A stretch of DNA of 64,000 nucleotides, taken from positions 186,001 to 250,000 of the forward strand of contig DASXUX010000081.1 of the NCBI GenBank assembly GCA_036504595.1. The letters run 5' to 3'. Origin of the DNA: DASXUX01 sp036504595 (lineage in GTDB: Bacteria; Planctomycetota; SZUA-567; H5-PLA8). The notes under the pieces are model-generated. The model saw only the letters and a program-made list of their open reading frames with translations. It ran no database searches and was not told the origin of the DNA. Each line of letters starts with the position of its first letter. Position 1 is the first letter of the stretch. This document shows positions 38,598 through 46,520 of the stretch, one piece after another. Position numbers and translations under genes: made by a program.

Positions 38598-39650
38598 ATG
38601 CGAGCCAGACGTGTCTTTCTGTTCTTAGCAATCGCCGCGCTTCTGCTGATCGCGTGGCGCTATGGTCAGCCGATGTATCTCGTCGCTTGCGGCCGTAAGT
38701 TGCCGGCATCGGTCTTGGAGAACGTCAACAAGTCCGCCGCCGCCCGTCTGAGCCCCTACCTGCAAAAAGCCGGTTTCACCGCGCTGCCGTCTCGCCTCGC
38801 GCTGCTGGCCTTCAAAACCGAACGCCGTCTGGAACTGTGGGGCGAAAAATCCGGCGCGTGGGTGCCGATCCGCTCCTATCCCATCCTGGCTGCGAGCGGC
38901 AAGCTTGGCCCGAAGCTCCGCGAAGGCGATCGCCAAGTCCCCGAAGGCGTGTACCAGATCAGTTATCTGAATGCTGCCAGCGACTACTATCTGTCGATGA
39001 AGCTCGACTACCCCAACGCTTTTGACCAACAGAAGGCGAGCCAGGACGGCCGCACGAATCTCGGCGGCGACATCTGCGTTCACGGCTGGGAAGTTTCCGT
39101 CGGCTGCATTGCCGTCGGAAACGTTGCGATCGAAGAACTCTTCTTCATGGTCTCCAAAGTTGGCGCTGCGAACACCAAAGTCGTGATCGCTCCCTACGAC
39201 CTGCGGCTGGCCCCGCCTATCCTCAGCCCAAACGCAAAGGTGACCTGGCTCAAAGAACTTTACGCCAACATCGAACGCGAACTTCGCACTTACAGCCGAA
39301 AAGCAGAACCGCAGATTAACGCGGACGAACGCAGAGCCACGCGACCGCACGCTTCGCTTCTGCTTCTCCGCGTCCCCGCGTCCCCGCGTCTCCGCATCGC
39401 CCTTTGCCCCCGTCTCCCCGTCAGGTCGCATGTCGCTGAGTGCCCTGCGCTACCAAATCCCCAGCCGCCTTTAGGCGGCTTCTGGGCTGTTGCTTGCCAC
39501 CACCTTCAGGTGGTAGTTAGCGGCAGCGCTAACTCCATCAGCCGGCTTCAGCCGGGCTTGCGAGCTTTTTTGGCATTGCATTCGGCAAGCACCCACGCCG
39601 TCCCCCCGTCCCCCCGTCTGCATCGAGAGGAATCCCATGCCGCGGCATAA
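38598..39650 (+). CDS. L,D-transpeptidase (YkuD fold) with repeat-derived C-terminal extension
   Basis: A 350-residue protein from ATG 38598. An N-terminal hydrophobic signal/anchor (VFLFLAIAALLLIAW) precedes a YkuD-type catalytic domain. Seen: LLAFKTERRLELWG, a DRQVPEGVYQI segment, and the active-site motif ICVHGWEVSVGCIAVG (~158-173) with catalytic Cys in S-x-G-C. The arrangement resembles the YafK branch. It would cross-link peptidoglycan or attach proteins to it in the periplasm. From about residue 235 (AEPQINADERR onward, nt ~39300) the sequence is translated from dispersed repeats, including four hairpins, so the last ~115 residues are probably not ancestral. The end overlaps the SpoIID start by 14 bp. 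Confidence 0.8.
   Translation: MRARRVFLFLAIAALLLIAWRYGQPMYLVACGRKLPASVLENVNKSAAARLSPYLQKAGFTALPSRLALLAFKTERRLELWGEKSGAWVPIRSYPILAASGKLGPKLREGDRQVPEGVYQISYLNAASDYYLSMKLDYPNAFDQQKASQDGRTNLGGDICVHGWEVSVGCIAVGNVAIEELFFMVSKVGAANTKVVIAPYDLRLAPPILSPNAKVTWLKELYANIERELRTYSRKAEPQINADERRATRPHASLLLLRVPASPRLRIALCPRLPVRSHVAECPALPNPQPPLGGFWAVACHHLQVVVSGSANSISRLQPGLRAFLALHSASTHAVPPSPRLHREESHAAA
39455..39560. repeat. String of four short hairpins with TTTA/TTCA-type loops
   Basis: AGCCGCC-TTTA-GGCGGCT (39463-39480), ACCACC-TTCA-GGTGGT (39499-39514), AGTTAGCG/CGCTAACT (39515-39534) and AGCCGGC-TTCA-GCCGGGCT (39540-39558). All lie inside the 3' part of the transpeptidase reading frame. Confidence 0.75.
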
Positions 39651-40944
39651 AAAAGCGAAAACGAGATTCCCCGTCTTCCTCCTCGCCCTCGTCGGCTTGG
39701 TTTGCCTCATCTCCTGCAAGAACTGCGACCGCACCGCCTCCAGCCCTACCGTTCGCCAGCCCGCCCGCGAACTAACCGTCGAAAATCCGCAGGCCCACCC
39801 CGCGTCAACCGCTCCGTTGGCGGCGGCCACGGCCGGCGAACCCATCATCCGCGTCGCCGTGCTGAAAGACGCGCCCGCCGCGCACTTGACGGTTGGATCG
39901 GCCGAAGCGCGCGTCGTCGGCCCTACCGGCCAGGACATCGAGCACCTTCCGGCTGGCTTTGAATTCGACGTCTCCGTCACGGGCCGCGGTCTGGCCATCA
40001 ACGGCAGCGCGCTCAACGAAGCTGACATCCGTATCGAAAGCACCGCGCCGGCCATCGCCCTGCGCCTGGCTGGTCAAGAGGTCGCTCCGACGCTGCGCGT
40101 GACCCTAACGCGCGCCGGCGTGCTGAACATCGTCGCTCAGCTTCGGCTGGAAGAATACTTGTGCGGCGTTCTGGCCGGTGAAGTTCCCTTCGACCGCTGG
40201 CACGCCGAAGCGCTGAAAGCCCAGGCGATCACCAGCCGCAGTTACGCCTACTATCAGATGCGCAAGAATTCGGCGGAAGCCTATGATGTCGAAAGCACCG
40301 TCATGAGCCAGGTCTTTCGCAGCGGCTACCGGAACAACCCGATCCTCACCGCTGCGGTGAACTCCACGCGCGGCCTGATCCTGACCAACAACGGCCAGCC
40401 TTTCTCCGCGTATTTCCATTCCACCTGCGGCGGTCACACCGATCCGAGCAGGTCCGTTTTCCCCGACCGCGAAGCCGCCCGTCCGTTCGCGCCAGTCACC
40501 TGCGGCTTCTGCAATCAAAGCCCCGCCTACCGTTGGAAGCTCATCCTCGATAAGCGCACCCTCGAACAGAAGCTTGCGAACCAGTTTTCCGGCGCTCAAC
40601 ACCTGGCCGCGGTGGAATTCATCGACGTGAACAATCAGCCCATCGGCCCGGAAGCCGGCATGCTGCGCCGCGTCGGCACCGTGGTCCTCCGCAAAACGGA
40701 CGGCAGCAGTTCAAAAATTGTCGCGAACCAGTTCCGCCTTGCCGTTGGAGCGAAAGACTTGAAGTCGATGGCCTTCGAACAAGTCGTGGATCGCGGCGCC
40801 GCCATTGAATTCTCCGGCGGCGGCTTCGGTCACGGCGCCGGCCTGTGCCAGTGGGGCAGCCAAGGAATGGCTCAAGCCGGTTACACGCACATGCAGATTC
40901 TGGGGAGGTATTACGCCGGAGCAGGCGTCACACGCCTGTACTAG
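39637..40944 (+). CDS. SpoIID/LytB-domain lipoprotein
   Basis: A 435-residue protein; ATG 39637 with GAGAGGA upstream. The N-terminus ends in lipobox-like LVCLISC at ~27, so outer- or inner-membrane lipid anchoring is likely. The C-terminal two-thirds is a SpoIID domain: LRLEEYLCGVLAGEVPFDRW (~170-189, with the key Glu), AEALKAQAITSRSYAYYQM, AVNSTRGLILTNNGQPFSAYFHSTCGGHTDPS (in pieces, ~250-280) and FSGGGFGHGAGLCQWGSQGMA (split, ~395-415). SpoIID cleaves stem-free glycan strands as a lytic transglycosylase; in non-sporulating diderms these proteins are thought to remodel septal or lateral wall. It pairs with the upstream transpeptidase. Confidence 0.88.
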   Translation: MPRHKKAKTRFPVFLLALVGLVCLISCKNCDRTASSPTVRQPARELTVENPQAHPASTAPLAAATAGEPIIRVAVLKDAPAAHLTVGSAEARVVGPTGQDIEHLPAGFEFDVSVTGRGLAINGSALNEADIRIESTAPAIALRLAGQEVAPTLRVTLTRAGVLNIVAQLRLEEYLCGVLAGEVPFDRWHAEALKAQAITSRSYAYYQMRKNSAEAYDVESTVMSQVFRSGYRNNPILTAAVNSTRGLILTNNGQPFSAYFHSTCGGHTDPSRSVFPDREAARPFAPVTCGFCNQSPAYRWKLILDKRTLEQKLANQFSGAQHLAAVEFIDVNNQPIGPEAGMLRRVGTVVLRKTDGSSSKIVANQFRLAVGAKDLKSMAFEQVVDRGAAIEFSGGGFGHGAGLCQWGSQGMAQAGYTHMQILGRYYAGAGVTRLY

Positions 40945-40992
40945 GCGGGTGACGGGTGACGGGTGACGGGTGACGAGTGACGGGTGATAAGG
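40945..40992. repeat. GGTGACGGGTGAC array, left arm of four-helix cassette
   Basis: Four to five copies of a 10-mer GGTGACGGGT directly after the SpoIID stop. Inverted relatives lie at 41397-41430 on the far side of the small gene. Confidence 0.8.
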
Positions 40993-40998
40993 ATCGTG

Positions 40999-41388
40999 AT
41001 GGAGCGCGCTATGCCGTCTGCCGATCGCCTTGAGGATTTTGAGATCTATAGATTAGCTCGTCAACTCTTCGATGATTTCTGGGGAGACTCAGAGATTTTG
41101 GAGAAAGACTTTAGAGGCCGGGAGCTGGCGCGCCAGCAGACTCGGAGCTTGGATTCGGTTTGTAGCAACATCGAGGAGGGATACGGACGAGGTTTTGGCA
41201 AAGAATGGCCGCAGCACCTGAAAATATCGCGCGGGGAAGCGCGCGAGAGCAAAGGACGCTACCAACGCTGCAGTCGGCTTCTCGCTCCCGAGATCATTGA
41301 AATGAGAGTTGCGATGCTTGATAGGATCATTGGTGGGTTGACACGAACGATTCAAACGGTGGAAAGAAAACGGGAGAGCGTAGCGTAA
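40999..41388 (+). CDS. Four-helix-bundle protein (23S rRNA intervening-sequence protein family)
   Basis: A 129-residue helical protein of the TIGR02436/S23 type. Seen: RLEDFEIYRLARQLFDDFW at the N-terminus, the signature RSLDSVCSNIEEGYGRG (~50-66; S-x-x-x-NIxEG), ARESKGRYQRCSRLLAPEII and a basic tail. Related proteins are found in intervening sequences of 23S rRNA and as the Avd accessory protein of diversity-generating retroelements. No reverse transcriptase or template repeat is present here. ATG 40999 has AAGGAT upstream; the GTG at 40984 lies in the repeat. It is framed by inverted GTGACGGGTGAC-type repeats, like other small cassettes here. Confidence 0.88.
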   Translation: MERAMPSADRLEDFEIYRLARQLFDDFWGDSEILEKDFRGRELARQQTRSLDSVCSNIEEGYGRGFGKEWPQHLKISRGEARESKGRYQRCSRLLAPEIIEMRVAMLDRIIGGLTRTIQTVERKRESVA

Positions 41389-41396
41389 CAGCCATT

Positions 41397-41430
41397 CCAC
41401 CCGTCACCCGACACTCGTCACACGTCACCC
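41397..41430. repeat. CCCGTCACCCGACACTCGTC array, right arm of four-helix cassette
   Basis: CACCCGTCACCCGACACTCG and CGTCACACGTCACCCCG are inverted relative to 40945-40992. The preceding CATTCCACCCG is identical to the start of the right arm at 51321. Confidence 0.8.
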
Positions 41431-41450
41431 CGTCCTGAGGAGGTCCCGCG

Positions 41451-41798
41451 ATGTCGAACGACCTTCCGAACTCCCGAGAACAAGTCCTTCTGCGAGGCAT
41501 CAAGCACACGCTTGCTCGCAAGCTCCAAGCCACCCCGATGTCACGCCCCGACATCATCGACCAACTCGGCCGCCTCGCCGCCGTGCTCAAGAACAGCGGC
41601 AAGCACGCTCGCGCCGAAAAAGTCTACCGCTGCATCCTGCACGGCATCGCCGCGACCCACATGGACTATCCCCACTTGCACTTGGTCCTGATGAACTACG
41701 CAGATGTCCTCCGCCACCTCCAGCGCACCGACGACGCCCGCAAAGTCGAACTGTGGTTGAATTCGACGCGCAACGCCAACCTGAAGACGCGAAACTGA
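41451..41798 (+). CDS. Small TPR-like protein
   Basis: A 115-residue helical protein with GAGGAGG ahead of ATG 41451. The part DIIDQLGRLAAVLKNSGKHARAEKVYRCILHG has the spacing of a tetratricopeptide unit, and HLVLMNYADVLRHLQRTDDARKVE gives a second one. It would be a small adaptor. There is no signal peptide and no enzymatic motif. Repeats flank both sides, so its operon context is unclear. Confidence 0.65.
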   Translation: MSNDLPNSREQVLLRGIKHTLARKLQATPMSRPDIIDQLGRLAAVLKNSGKHARAEKVYRCILHGIAATHMDYPHLHLVLMNYADVLRHLQRTDDARKVELWLNSTRNANLKTRN

Positions 41799-41842
41799 TG
41801 CTTGGTACTTGGTGAGTGGTAGAGTGGTGAGTGGGTTGCGGC

Positions 41843-42355
41843 CTACGGCTTTCGTTCTTCCTTGAAGCGACCTTCTTTGGCAAGTTGCTTGGCTTGTTGG
41901 AGTGTCACGGGCGTCTTGAATGCGTCTTCAACTGACTTCGTTAACACGAATGAATACGCGTTCTCGATCTGCTCCACATCAGCTTTCTTAACGATGCGCA
42001 GCATGATCCAGCCAGTATATCCTCTCTGGCCCTCTAGGCCGTGGCTTGTCTGAACTTCATCTTTCGGCTCGCCAAAACTGTCGTGCCCCTGTGAGAAAAC
42101 GAAGTAGAGTTCGCCCTTCTCGGGCTTTCGATCGGCGAGCCCAGCAAGGCGGAACGCGAAGGATTCCTTCTCGCCTTTGCCCCGTTCCCAAGAAATTACC
42201 TCAAGCGAGACCCTCTCCCCTTCGATGGCGGTTACCTTGCCGACGAAAACAAATTTCGCCCGGGTTAGGAGCCCTTCGAGGGACCATGGCGGCGACGCGA
42301 AGGCCAGCGAAGGCAGGAATAAAGCGAAGAAGATACTCAGCGCGCGGGTCTTCAT
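41843..42355 (-). CDS. Secreted protein of unknown function
   Basis: A 170-residue protein from ATG 42355. The signal peptide is MKTRALSIFFALFLPSLAFA. The mature part starts with LEGLLTRAKFVFVGKVTAIE, an OB-like pattern seen in secreted proteins described as TIMP-like or similar (FVGKV..I); then VSLEVISWERGKGEKESFAF, GELYFVFSQGHDSFGEP and a C-terminal helix region. The GKVT-I-EG then V-W-KG order hints at an OB fold, but I would not name a function. It lies 74 bp after the PKD-protein gene, with ATTCCGCAATCC repeats between, and may be co-transcribed. Confidence 0.7.
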   Translation of the reverse strand: MKTRALSIFFALFLPSLAFASPPWSLEGLLTRAKFVFVGKVTAIEGERVSLEVISWERGKGEKESFAFRLAGLADRKPEKGELYFVFSQGHDSFGEPKDEVQTSHGLEGQRGYTGWIMLRIVKKADVEQIENAYSFVLTKSVEDAFKTPVTLQQAKQLAKEGRFKEERKP

Positions 42356-42429
42356 TGATTGCCTCTTTTCCTGCGCGTCGCCGGCGCGTACGGCATTCCG
42401 CATTCCGCAATCTGCAATCCGCAATGAAA

Positions 42430-44607
42430 TCACTTCGCCAGCGTCAGCTTCGCTTTGTCGCCCTTGCTGTCCACCTTCAACACCGTGGAGATCTCCCCGC
42501 TGTAGGCTATGCCCGCCAGCACGGCGGCGACTTGCAGCCTCGGGTACGTGATCATATTTGCGCCCGACGCCGCGAGGCTGACGCCGTCGCTTTCGAATCC
42601 CGCGTCGTCCAGATTCGGCGCGCTGAACGTCGCGGTAATCAGCGCGCTCTGCCCGGCCAGCGTCACGCCGTTGCTGCTGCGCGGGTACTTGATGCTCACC
42701 TTCTGCATCACCCCGCGATCGGACAAGCCCGTGGACTTGCCCTTCGCATTCAGCACAATCCGGTCGGTCACATTGCCCGTGCCCAGCGAAAGTTCCTGCG
42801 ACCGCAGCAGGTCGTAACCGGCCGGCAACTGCACGCTCAGCGTGACGGTCACCAAATCGGTCTTGTCGCTGGCAAAGTTGAACGAGCCGCTCAGCTTGAC
42901 AGTGCGGATTCCTTTTTGCGCCGCCGTCAGCGTATCGGGAACCGTCGGTTCGTTGCCGACGTCCGCGTCCGAAAGCGGGATTGATTTGCGCCCGCGCAGC
43001 TTTGTGTTGTCGGTCTTCCCGGTTGCCGTGGAAGTCGTGACCAGCACGCCCGAACGGCGGAAGCGGCTGTTCGGACGATCGCCGTCCGCAAAGGTCTGCG
43101 CTGCGCGCCCCGGCAGATAGAAGTCGGTATAGAAATTGTATGCGCTGCGGTCGGCGACGCCGCGCGGCGTGACGACGTTCAACCCCAGGGCCACGACGCC
43201 CGTCGGCGCCGGCAAAACGGTCACTTGCAGTCCCTCGGGACTGTTCACCGTCTTTCCGGTTTCGAGGTTCTGAGAAGCAGAAGGATCGGCCACAAACAGG
43301 GTGTAGGGGTCGGACACGCCCAAGTGGTTCGCAGCGTCCGAGACACTCACCGTTACCGTGTACTCGCCTTTGGTCACATAGGTATGCGTGACCGGATTGC
43401 CTTTCGCCGGCGTTGAACCGTCCCCGAAATTCCACGAATAGGCCAGCGGTTGAGTGCCCGACGCGACGGCCGTAAAAGTCACAGCGGTGTTGATCTGCGC
43501 CGGATTGCTGCTGGCGCTGATCGAAGTGACCACCGGGTTCGACGACGACGAGGTGCTCACCGTGACAGACACTGTGTTGGTCACCGTATTCACGCCATCG
43601 CTCGCCGAAACCTGCACCGCGTAGGTGCCCGCAGCCGAGAACGTGTGGTACACGCTGGCGCCGGAACCCGTGGAACCGTCCTTGAAATCCCAAGTGAACG
43701 TTGGAACGACATTCTCCGGGTCAGTGGCTGCCGCGAAAAAAGCAACTTGCTGGCCGGTTTGAGCGGGATTGGGCGTGGCCGACGTCGAAGTGATGGTCGG
43801 CGGAGCGTTGTCGGTTTTCGGGTCGACCGTCATGGTAATGGTTGCGGACCCTTTGCCGCTGTCGTTCGTGGCCGTGACCTGAACGGTGAACGTTCCGAAA
43901 CTCGTCGGGATTCCGCTGATCGTCGGATTGAGCATCCAGTTATCAATGTTCATGACGTTATTCTTGAGCTGCAATCCGGAGGGCATTCCACTGGCGGTAA
44001 TGGTAATCGGCAGCCCCCCGGAGGCGTCGAAGCTGAGACTGAACGGAGCGCCTTGGCGCGCACTGGCCGTTGACGACCCATACAGCTTGGGAGGGTCCAC
44101 GACCTTGGCCGCAGCGTTGGTGTAGACGACCGTCCCCGAGAAATCGCGGTAATCGTACATCAAGGTCGAGGTTCCCGTTGTCTCTGTCAATATAACGGTA
44201 CTGTAATAGGTGCCGTCCGGTGGATAGCCGAGCCCGTTGACGGTCTGATCGACATAACGCACCGAAGCGCCCGCGGCCACCGTTCCCACAGAAATTTCGC
44301 CTAGTTTCCAGCCGTTCCTTCCGCCCTCGCCTTGATAGGGCGAGTTGGCGAAGAGCCACAATGCGAGTTTGATGTCACCCGACACGCCGCTCTGCCTGTT
44401 GTTCCGCACCTCCTGGAACGTGATTCGAACGGTGGTGTAAGTGGCGTCATTGTACGACACGGTCGTGTCGCCCAGGAGCTGCAGTTCGGGAATTGAGCGT
44501 GACGCCGCACTGCGGCCACGTGAACGGCTGCTCTCCACCGCGGCGAGTTGCAGGGAACTCACCAGAATCGTACCGGCCAGCGCAAGCACGCACATTCGTT
44601 TCGACAT
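42430..44607 (-). CDS. Secreted PKD-domain surface protein
   Basis: A 725-residue exported protein from ATG 44607 (MSKRMCVLALAGTILVSS signal peptide). Order: a ~150-residue beta region with VRITFQEVRNNRQSG and YVDQTVNGLGYPPDGTYY; a putative Ig domain with FSLSFDASGGLPITITASGM and ISGIPTSFGTFTVQVTATND; two PKD domains, each with the typical core (FTWDFKDGSTGSGASVYHTF and YSWNFGDGSTPAKGNPVTHT); then ~300 residues of beta-rich unknown sequence ending DSKGDKAKLTLAK. A cell-surface or extracellular binding role is likely. No sorting tail (PEP-CTERM or Por type) is visible. Confidence 0.85.
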   Translation of the reverse strand: MSKRMCVLALAGTILVSSLQLAAVESSRSRGRSAASRSIPELQLLGDTTVSYNDATYTTVRITFQEVRNNRQSGVSGDIKLALWLFANSPYQGEGGRNGWKLGEISVGTVAAGASVRYVDQTVNGLGYPPDGTYYSTVILTETTGTSTLMYDYRDFSGTVVYTNAAAKVVDPPKLYGSSTASARQGAPFSLSFDASGGLPITITASGMPSGLQLKNNVMNIDNWMLNPTISGIPTSFGTFTVQVTATNDSGKGSATITMTVDPKTDNAPPTITSTSATPNPAQTGQQVAFFAAATDPENVVPTFTWDFKDGSTGSGASVYHTFSAAGTYAVQVSASDGVNTVTNTVSVTVSTSSSSNPVVTSISASSNPAQINTAVTFTAVASGTQPLAYSWNFGDGSTPAKGNPVTHTYVTKGEYTVTVSVSDAANHLGVSDPYTLFVADPSASQNLETGKTVNSPEGLQVTVLPAPTGVVALGLNVVTPRGVADRSAYNFYTDFYLPGRAAQTFADGDRPNSRFRRSGVLVTTSTATGKTDNTKLRGRKSIPLSDADVGNEPTVPDTLTAAQKGIRTVKLSGSFNFASDKTDLVTVTLSVQLPAGYDLLRSQELSLGTGNVTDRIVLNAKGKSTGLSDRGVMQKVSIKYPRSSNGVTLAGQSALITATFSAPNLDDAGFESDGVSLAASGANMITYPRLQVAAVLAGIAYSGEISTVLKVDSKGDKAKLTLAK

Positions 44608-44710
44608 GGCAGACCTTCCCCAAGATTTCCGAGCAGATGAGACGAAGTTTACGGTCAACATATCGCGATAACAGCGTGAGGCAACAAGATTCGCGTCGGG
44701 TGTATGCTGG

Positions 44711-45592
44711 CTAGCTCTTCACTGCGAGCACCACTGATAACAGGCAGAAGTTCCGCAGGAGTCTGTCGCCGAACGGAATGCGCGAAAGCACCGGATCATA
44801 TCCCCACGCGCGCTCCGCCCTAAAGCCGCACGCTTCCACGGTTCGCAGAAGACTTTTCAGCGTAAAGAACCGCAAGTGCTGCGTCTGCTCCGGATATCGC
44901 GCGCCGGAGATCGGATTGACCGGGCAGCGCCCCTTCAGGACCAGATGAAGTTCCATTCCCACGCCTGAACCCAACAAGATGCTGAGGCGGTTATTGTACG
45001 AGACCAGATTGGGCACCGAGATCAGAATCCGCCCGCCCGGCTTCAGCGCCCGGTGGAATTCTTTCAGCAAGATTTCCGGCGTGACAACATGCTCCAGCAA
45101 ATCCGTCGCGATGATCACATCGGCCTGAGCGTCTGCGACCGGCAGCGCCGCCGCATCGGCAATCCAGAGCTCCTTATATCCCTTGTCCAAAGCGTTGGGC
45201 GTGGAGACGAGCATCTTCTGCGGGCAGCGATCCACGCCGACCACACAGTTGTCTTTTGCGAGCAGATGCCCGATCGGCGCTTCCCGGCAGCCGATATCTA
45301 GAATCACTTGATCGCGGGAGGCCCGCAGCGGCTGGAGAATCCGGCTCTTGTAGTGTTCCGCAAATGGCTCCGCCGGCACAGGCGCAAGCTGATCCAGAAA
45401 AACGTTGCACCGTTCGCTGGCCTGATCCACCGGACAGCGGCATTCTCCTGCGGGACGCGTCGCAAGCAGGAAATCCGTGATCTCCGTCCCGCCGACGCTG
45501 CGATGCGGAAACGAAACCCCGCACGCGCCGCATTTACGCTCTGGACTAAGCGCAGTTTTGCAGGAAGGGCACTGATAGTGGATCGTTGCCAT
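44711..45592 (-). CDS. SAM-dependent methyltransferase with N-terminal zinc ribbon
   Basis: A 293-residue protein. The N-terminus has a zinc ribbon (YQCPSCKTALSPERKCGACG). A class I methyltransferase domain follows: VILDIGCREAPIGHLLAKDN (motif I, with Cys-Arg-Glu in place of the usual Gly-x-Gly), VVGVDRCP, ADVIIATDLLEHVVTPEILL and EFHRALKPGGRILISVPNLV. The zinc ribbon plus Methyltransf_11 layout is shared with many polysaccharide- or lipid-associated methyltransferases. The substrate is unknown. Single gene on the minus strand. Confidence 0.82.
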   Translation of the reverse strand: MATIHYQCPSCKTALSPERKCGACGVSFPHRSVGGTEITDFLLATRPAGECRCPVDQASERCNVFLDQLAPVPAEPFAEHYKSRILQPLRASRDQVILDIGCREAPIGHLLAKDNCVVGVDRCPQKMLVSTPNALDKGYKELWIADAAALPVADAQADVIIATDLLEHVVTPEILLKEFHRALKPGGRILISVPNLVSYNNRLSILLGSGVGMELHLVLKGRCPVNPISGARYPEQTQHLRFFTLKSLLRTVEACGFRAERAWGYDPVLSRIPFGDRLLRNFCLLSVVLAVKS

Positions 45593-45666
45593 AGCGCACG
45601 ATTCTTATACGAGTGCAGGAGCCGGGAAGCAAGACTCTCCATCCGAAGAACTGTTGGATGTACCCG

Positions 45667-45990
45667 TCATGCGGAGCGCGAGCGCGGCCTTGCGACAAAG
45701 CGGACGATCAATTGCTGATCGAGCGCGTCGGCAATGCGCTTCAACATGGATAGAGAATGACTGTCGTAGTCGGCGTCTTCCAGCCGGCAGATGACGGAGG
45801 CCGTCGTCCCAACGCGCGCAGCAAGTTGCCGCTGCGTCAGGCCGGACTTGGTGCGAAGTTCCTGGATTTGCCGGGCCACGGCATCGTTGATCCGCGCCTG
45901 CTTCAGCATGGCCATTCTCTTGGGCTTGCCGAGATAGTAGCGGCGATGCAGTATCTCGACGGCATCGCTGCTCTTGTTTGTGTTCTTCAT
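45667..45990 (-). CDS. higA: HigA-like Xre-family antitoxin
   Basis: A 107-residue protein with a C-terminal Xre helix-turn-helix (SGLTQRQLAARVGTTASVIC at ~49-68, then RLEDADYDSHSLSMLKRIAD). Its ATG overlaps the stop of the upstream toxin-like gene by 4 bp (ATGA). This toxin-first order is typical of HigBA. It would bind the toxin and autoregulate the operon. The N-terminal ~35 residues, rich in Lys and Arg, are unusual but not diagnostic. Confidence 0.82.
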   Translation of the reverse strand: MKNTNKSSDAVEILHRRYYLGKPKRMAMLKQARINDAVARQIQELRTKSGLTQRQLAARVGTTASVICRLEDADYDSHSLSMLKRIADALDQQLIVRFVARPRSRSA

Positions 45991-46358
45991 CGGCGTTCCT
46001 CCAAAGCATGGCGCGGCGGATCCTTCAGGAACTTCGCCTTTCGCTCAAGGGCCCTGTCGATCTCCGAGGCAGGGACGGCATTTTCCTTGGTTAAACCATG
46101 TGAGACGACGGCCGCAATAGCCCCATGGAAGAAGTACAATATCCTGTACTGAACGTGGCCCCGCTTCGTGCGGAGTTCGTAAATCCCGTCCCGCAGGAAG
46201 TCTGCTTCCGGCCGGCGCAACTCATGGCCCAACTCCGCAAGGCGCTCGATCTTAATCACGCATTTGTCCTTGGCTTTGTCGTCCAATCCGTCGAGCCAGT
46301 CCAGGAAAGGAACTGTCCCATCGTCCTCTTTGTAGAAAACAACGCGTGTCCGAGGCAA
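45987..46358 (-). CDS. higB: HigB/RelE-like toxin (Gp49 family)
   Basis: A 123-residue basic protein of the RelE/HigB superfamily. Seen: RVVFYKEDDGTVPFLDWLDG at the N-terminus (typical of Gp49-type HigB), RLAELGHELRRPEADFLRDG, IYELRTKRGHVQYRILYFFH and VSHGLTKENAVPASEIDRA. It would cleave mRNA at the ribosome. First gene of a two-gene module with the HTH antitoxin. Length and order of motifs are normal. Confidence 0.88.
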   Translation of the reverse strand: MPRTRVVFYKEDDGTVPFLDWLDGLDDKAKDKCVIKIERLAELGHELRRPEADFLRDGIYELRTKRGHVQYRILYFFHGAIAAVVSHGLTKENAVPASEIDRALERKAKFLKDPPRHALEERR

Positions 46359-46520
46359 CCCTCACCCCTCCTTCGTCTCGGAGATGAAGTTAGCATTATT
46401 GCGAACGACAGTCAACACCGCGGAGAGAGATGTAGTGCGGGATACTTGGTGAGTGGTGGGCTTGGGGGTCTGATGTCTGGCGGTCCGGTGGTGATCATCC
46501 TCAATTTTAATTTTGCCTTC

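Noticed and set aside
40999..41388. Diversity-generating retroelement (Avd homologue)
   Set aside because: There is no reverse transcriptase, template repeat or variable-repeat target nearby; only the family resemblance remains.
42356..43693. N-terminal extension of the 41843-42355 gene on the minus strand (616 codons in total)
   Set aside because: The extension overlaps the PKD gene in another frame and crosses a repeat; the signal peptide at 42355 marks the true start.
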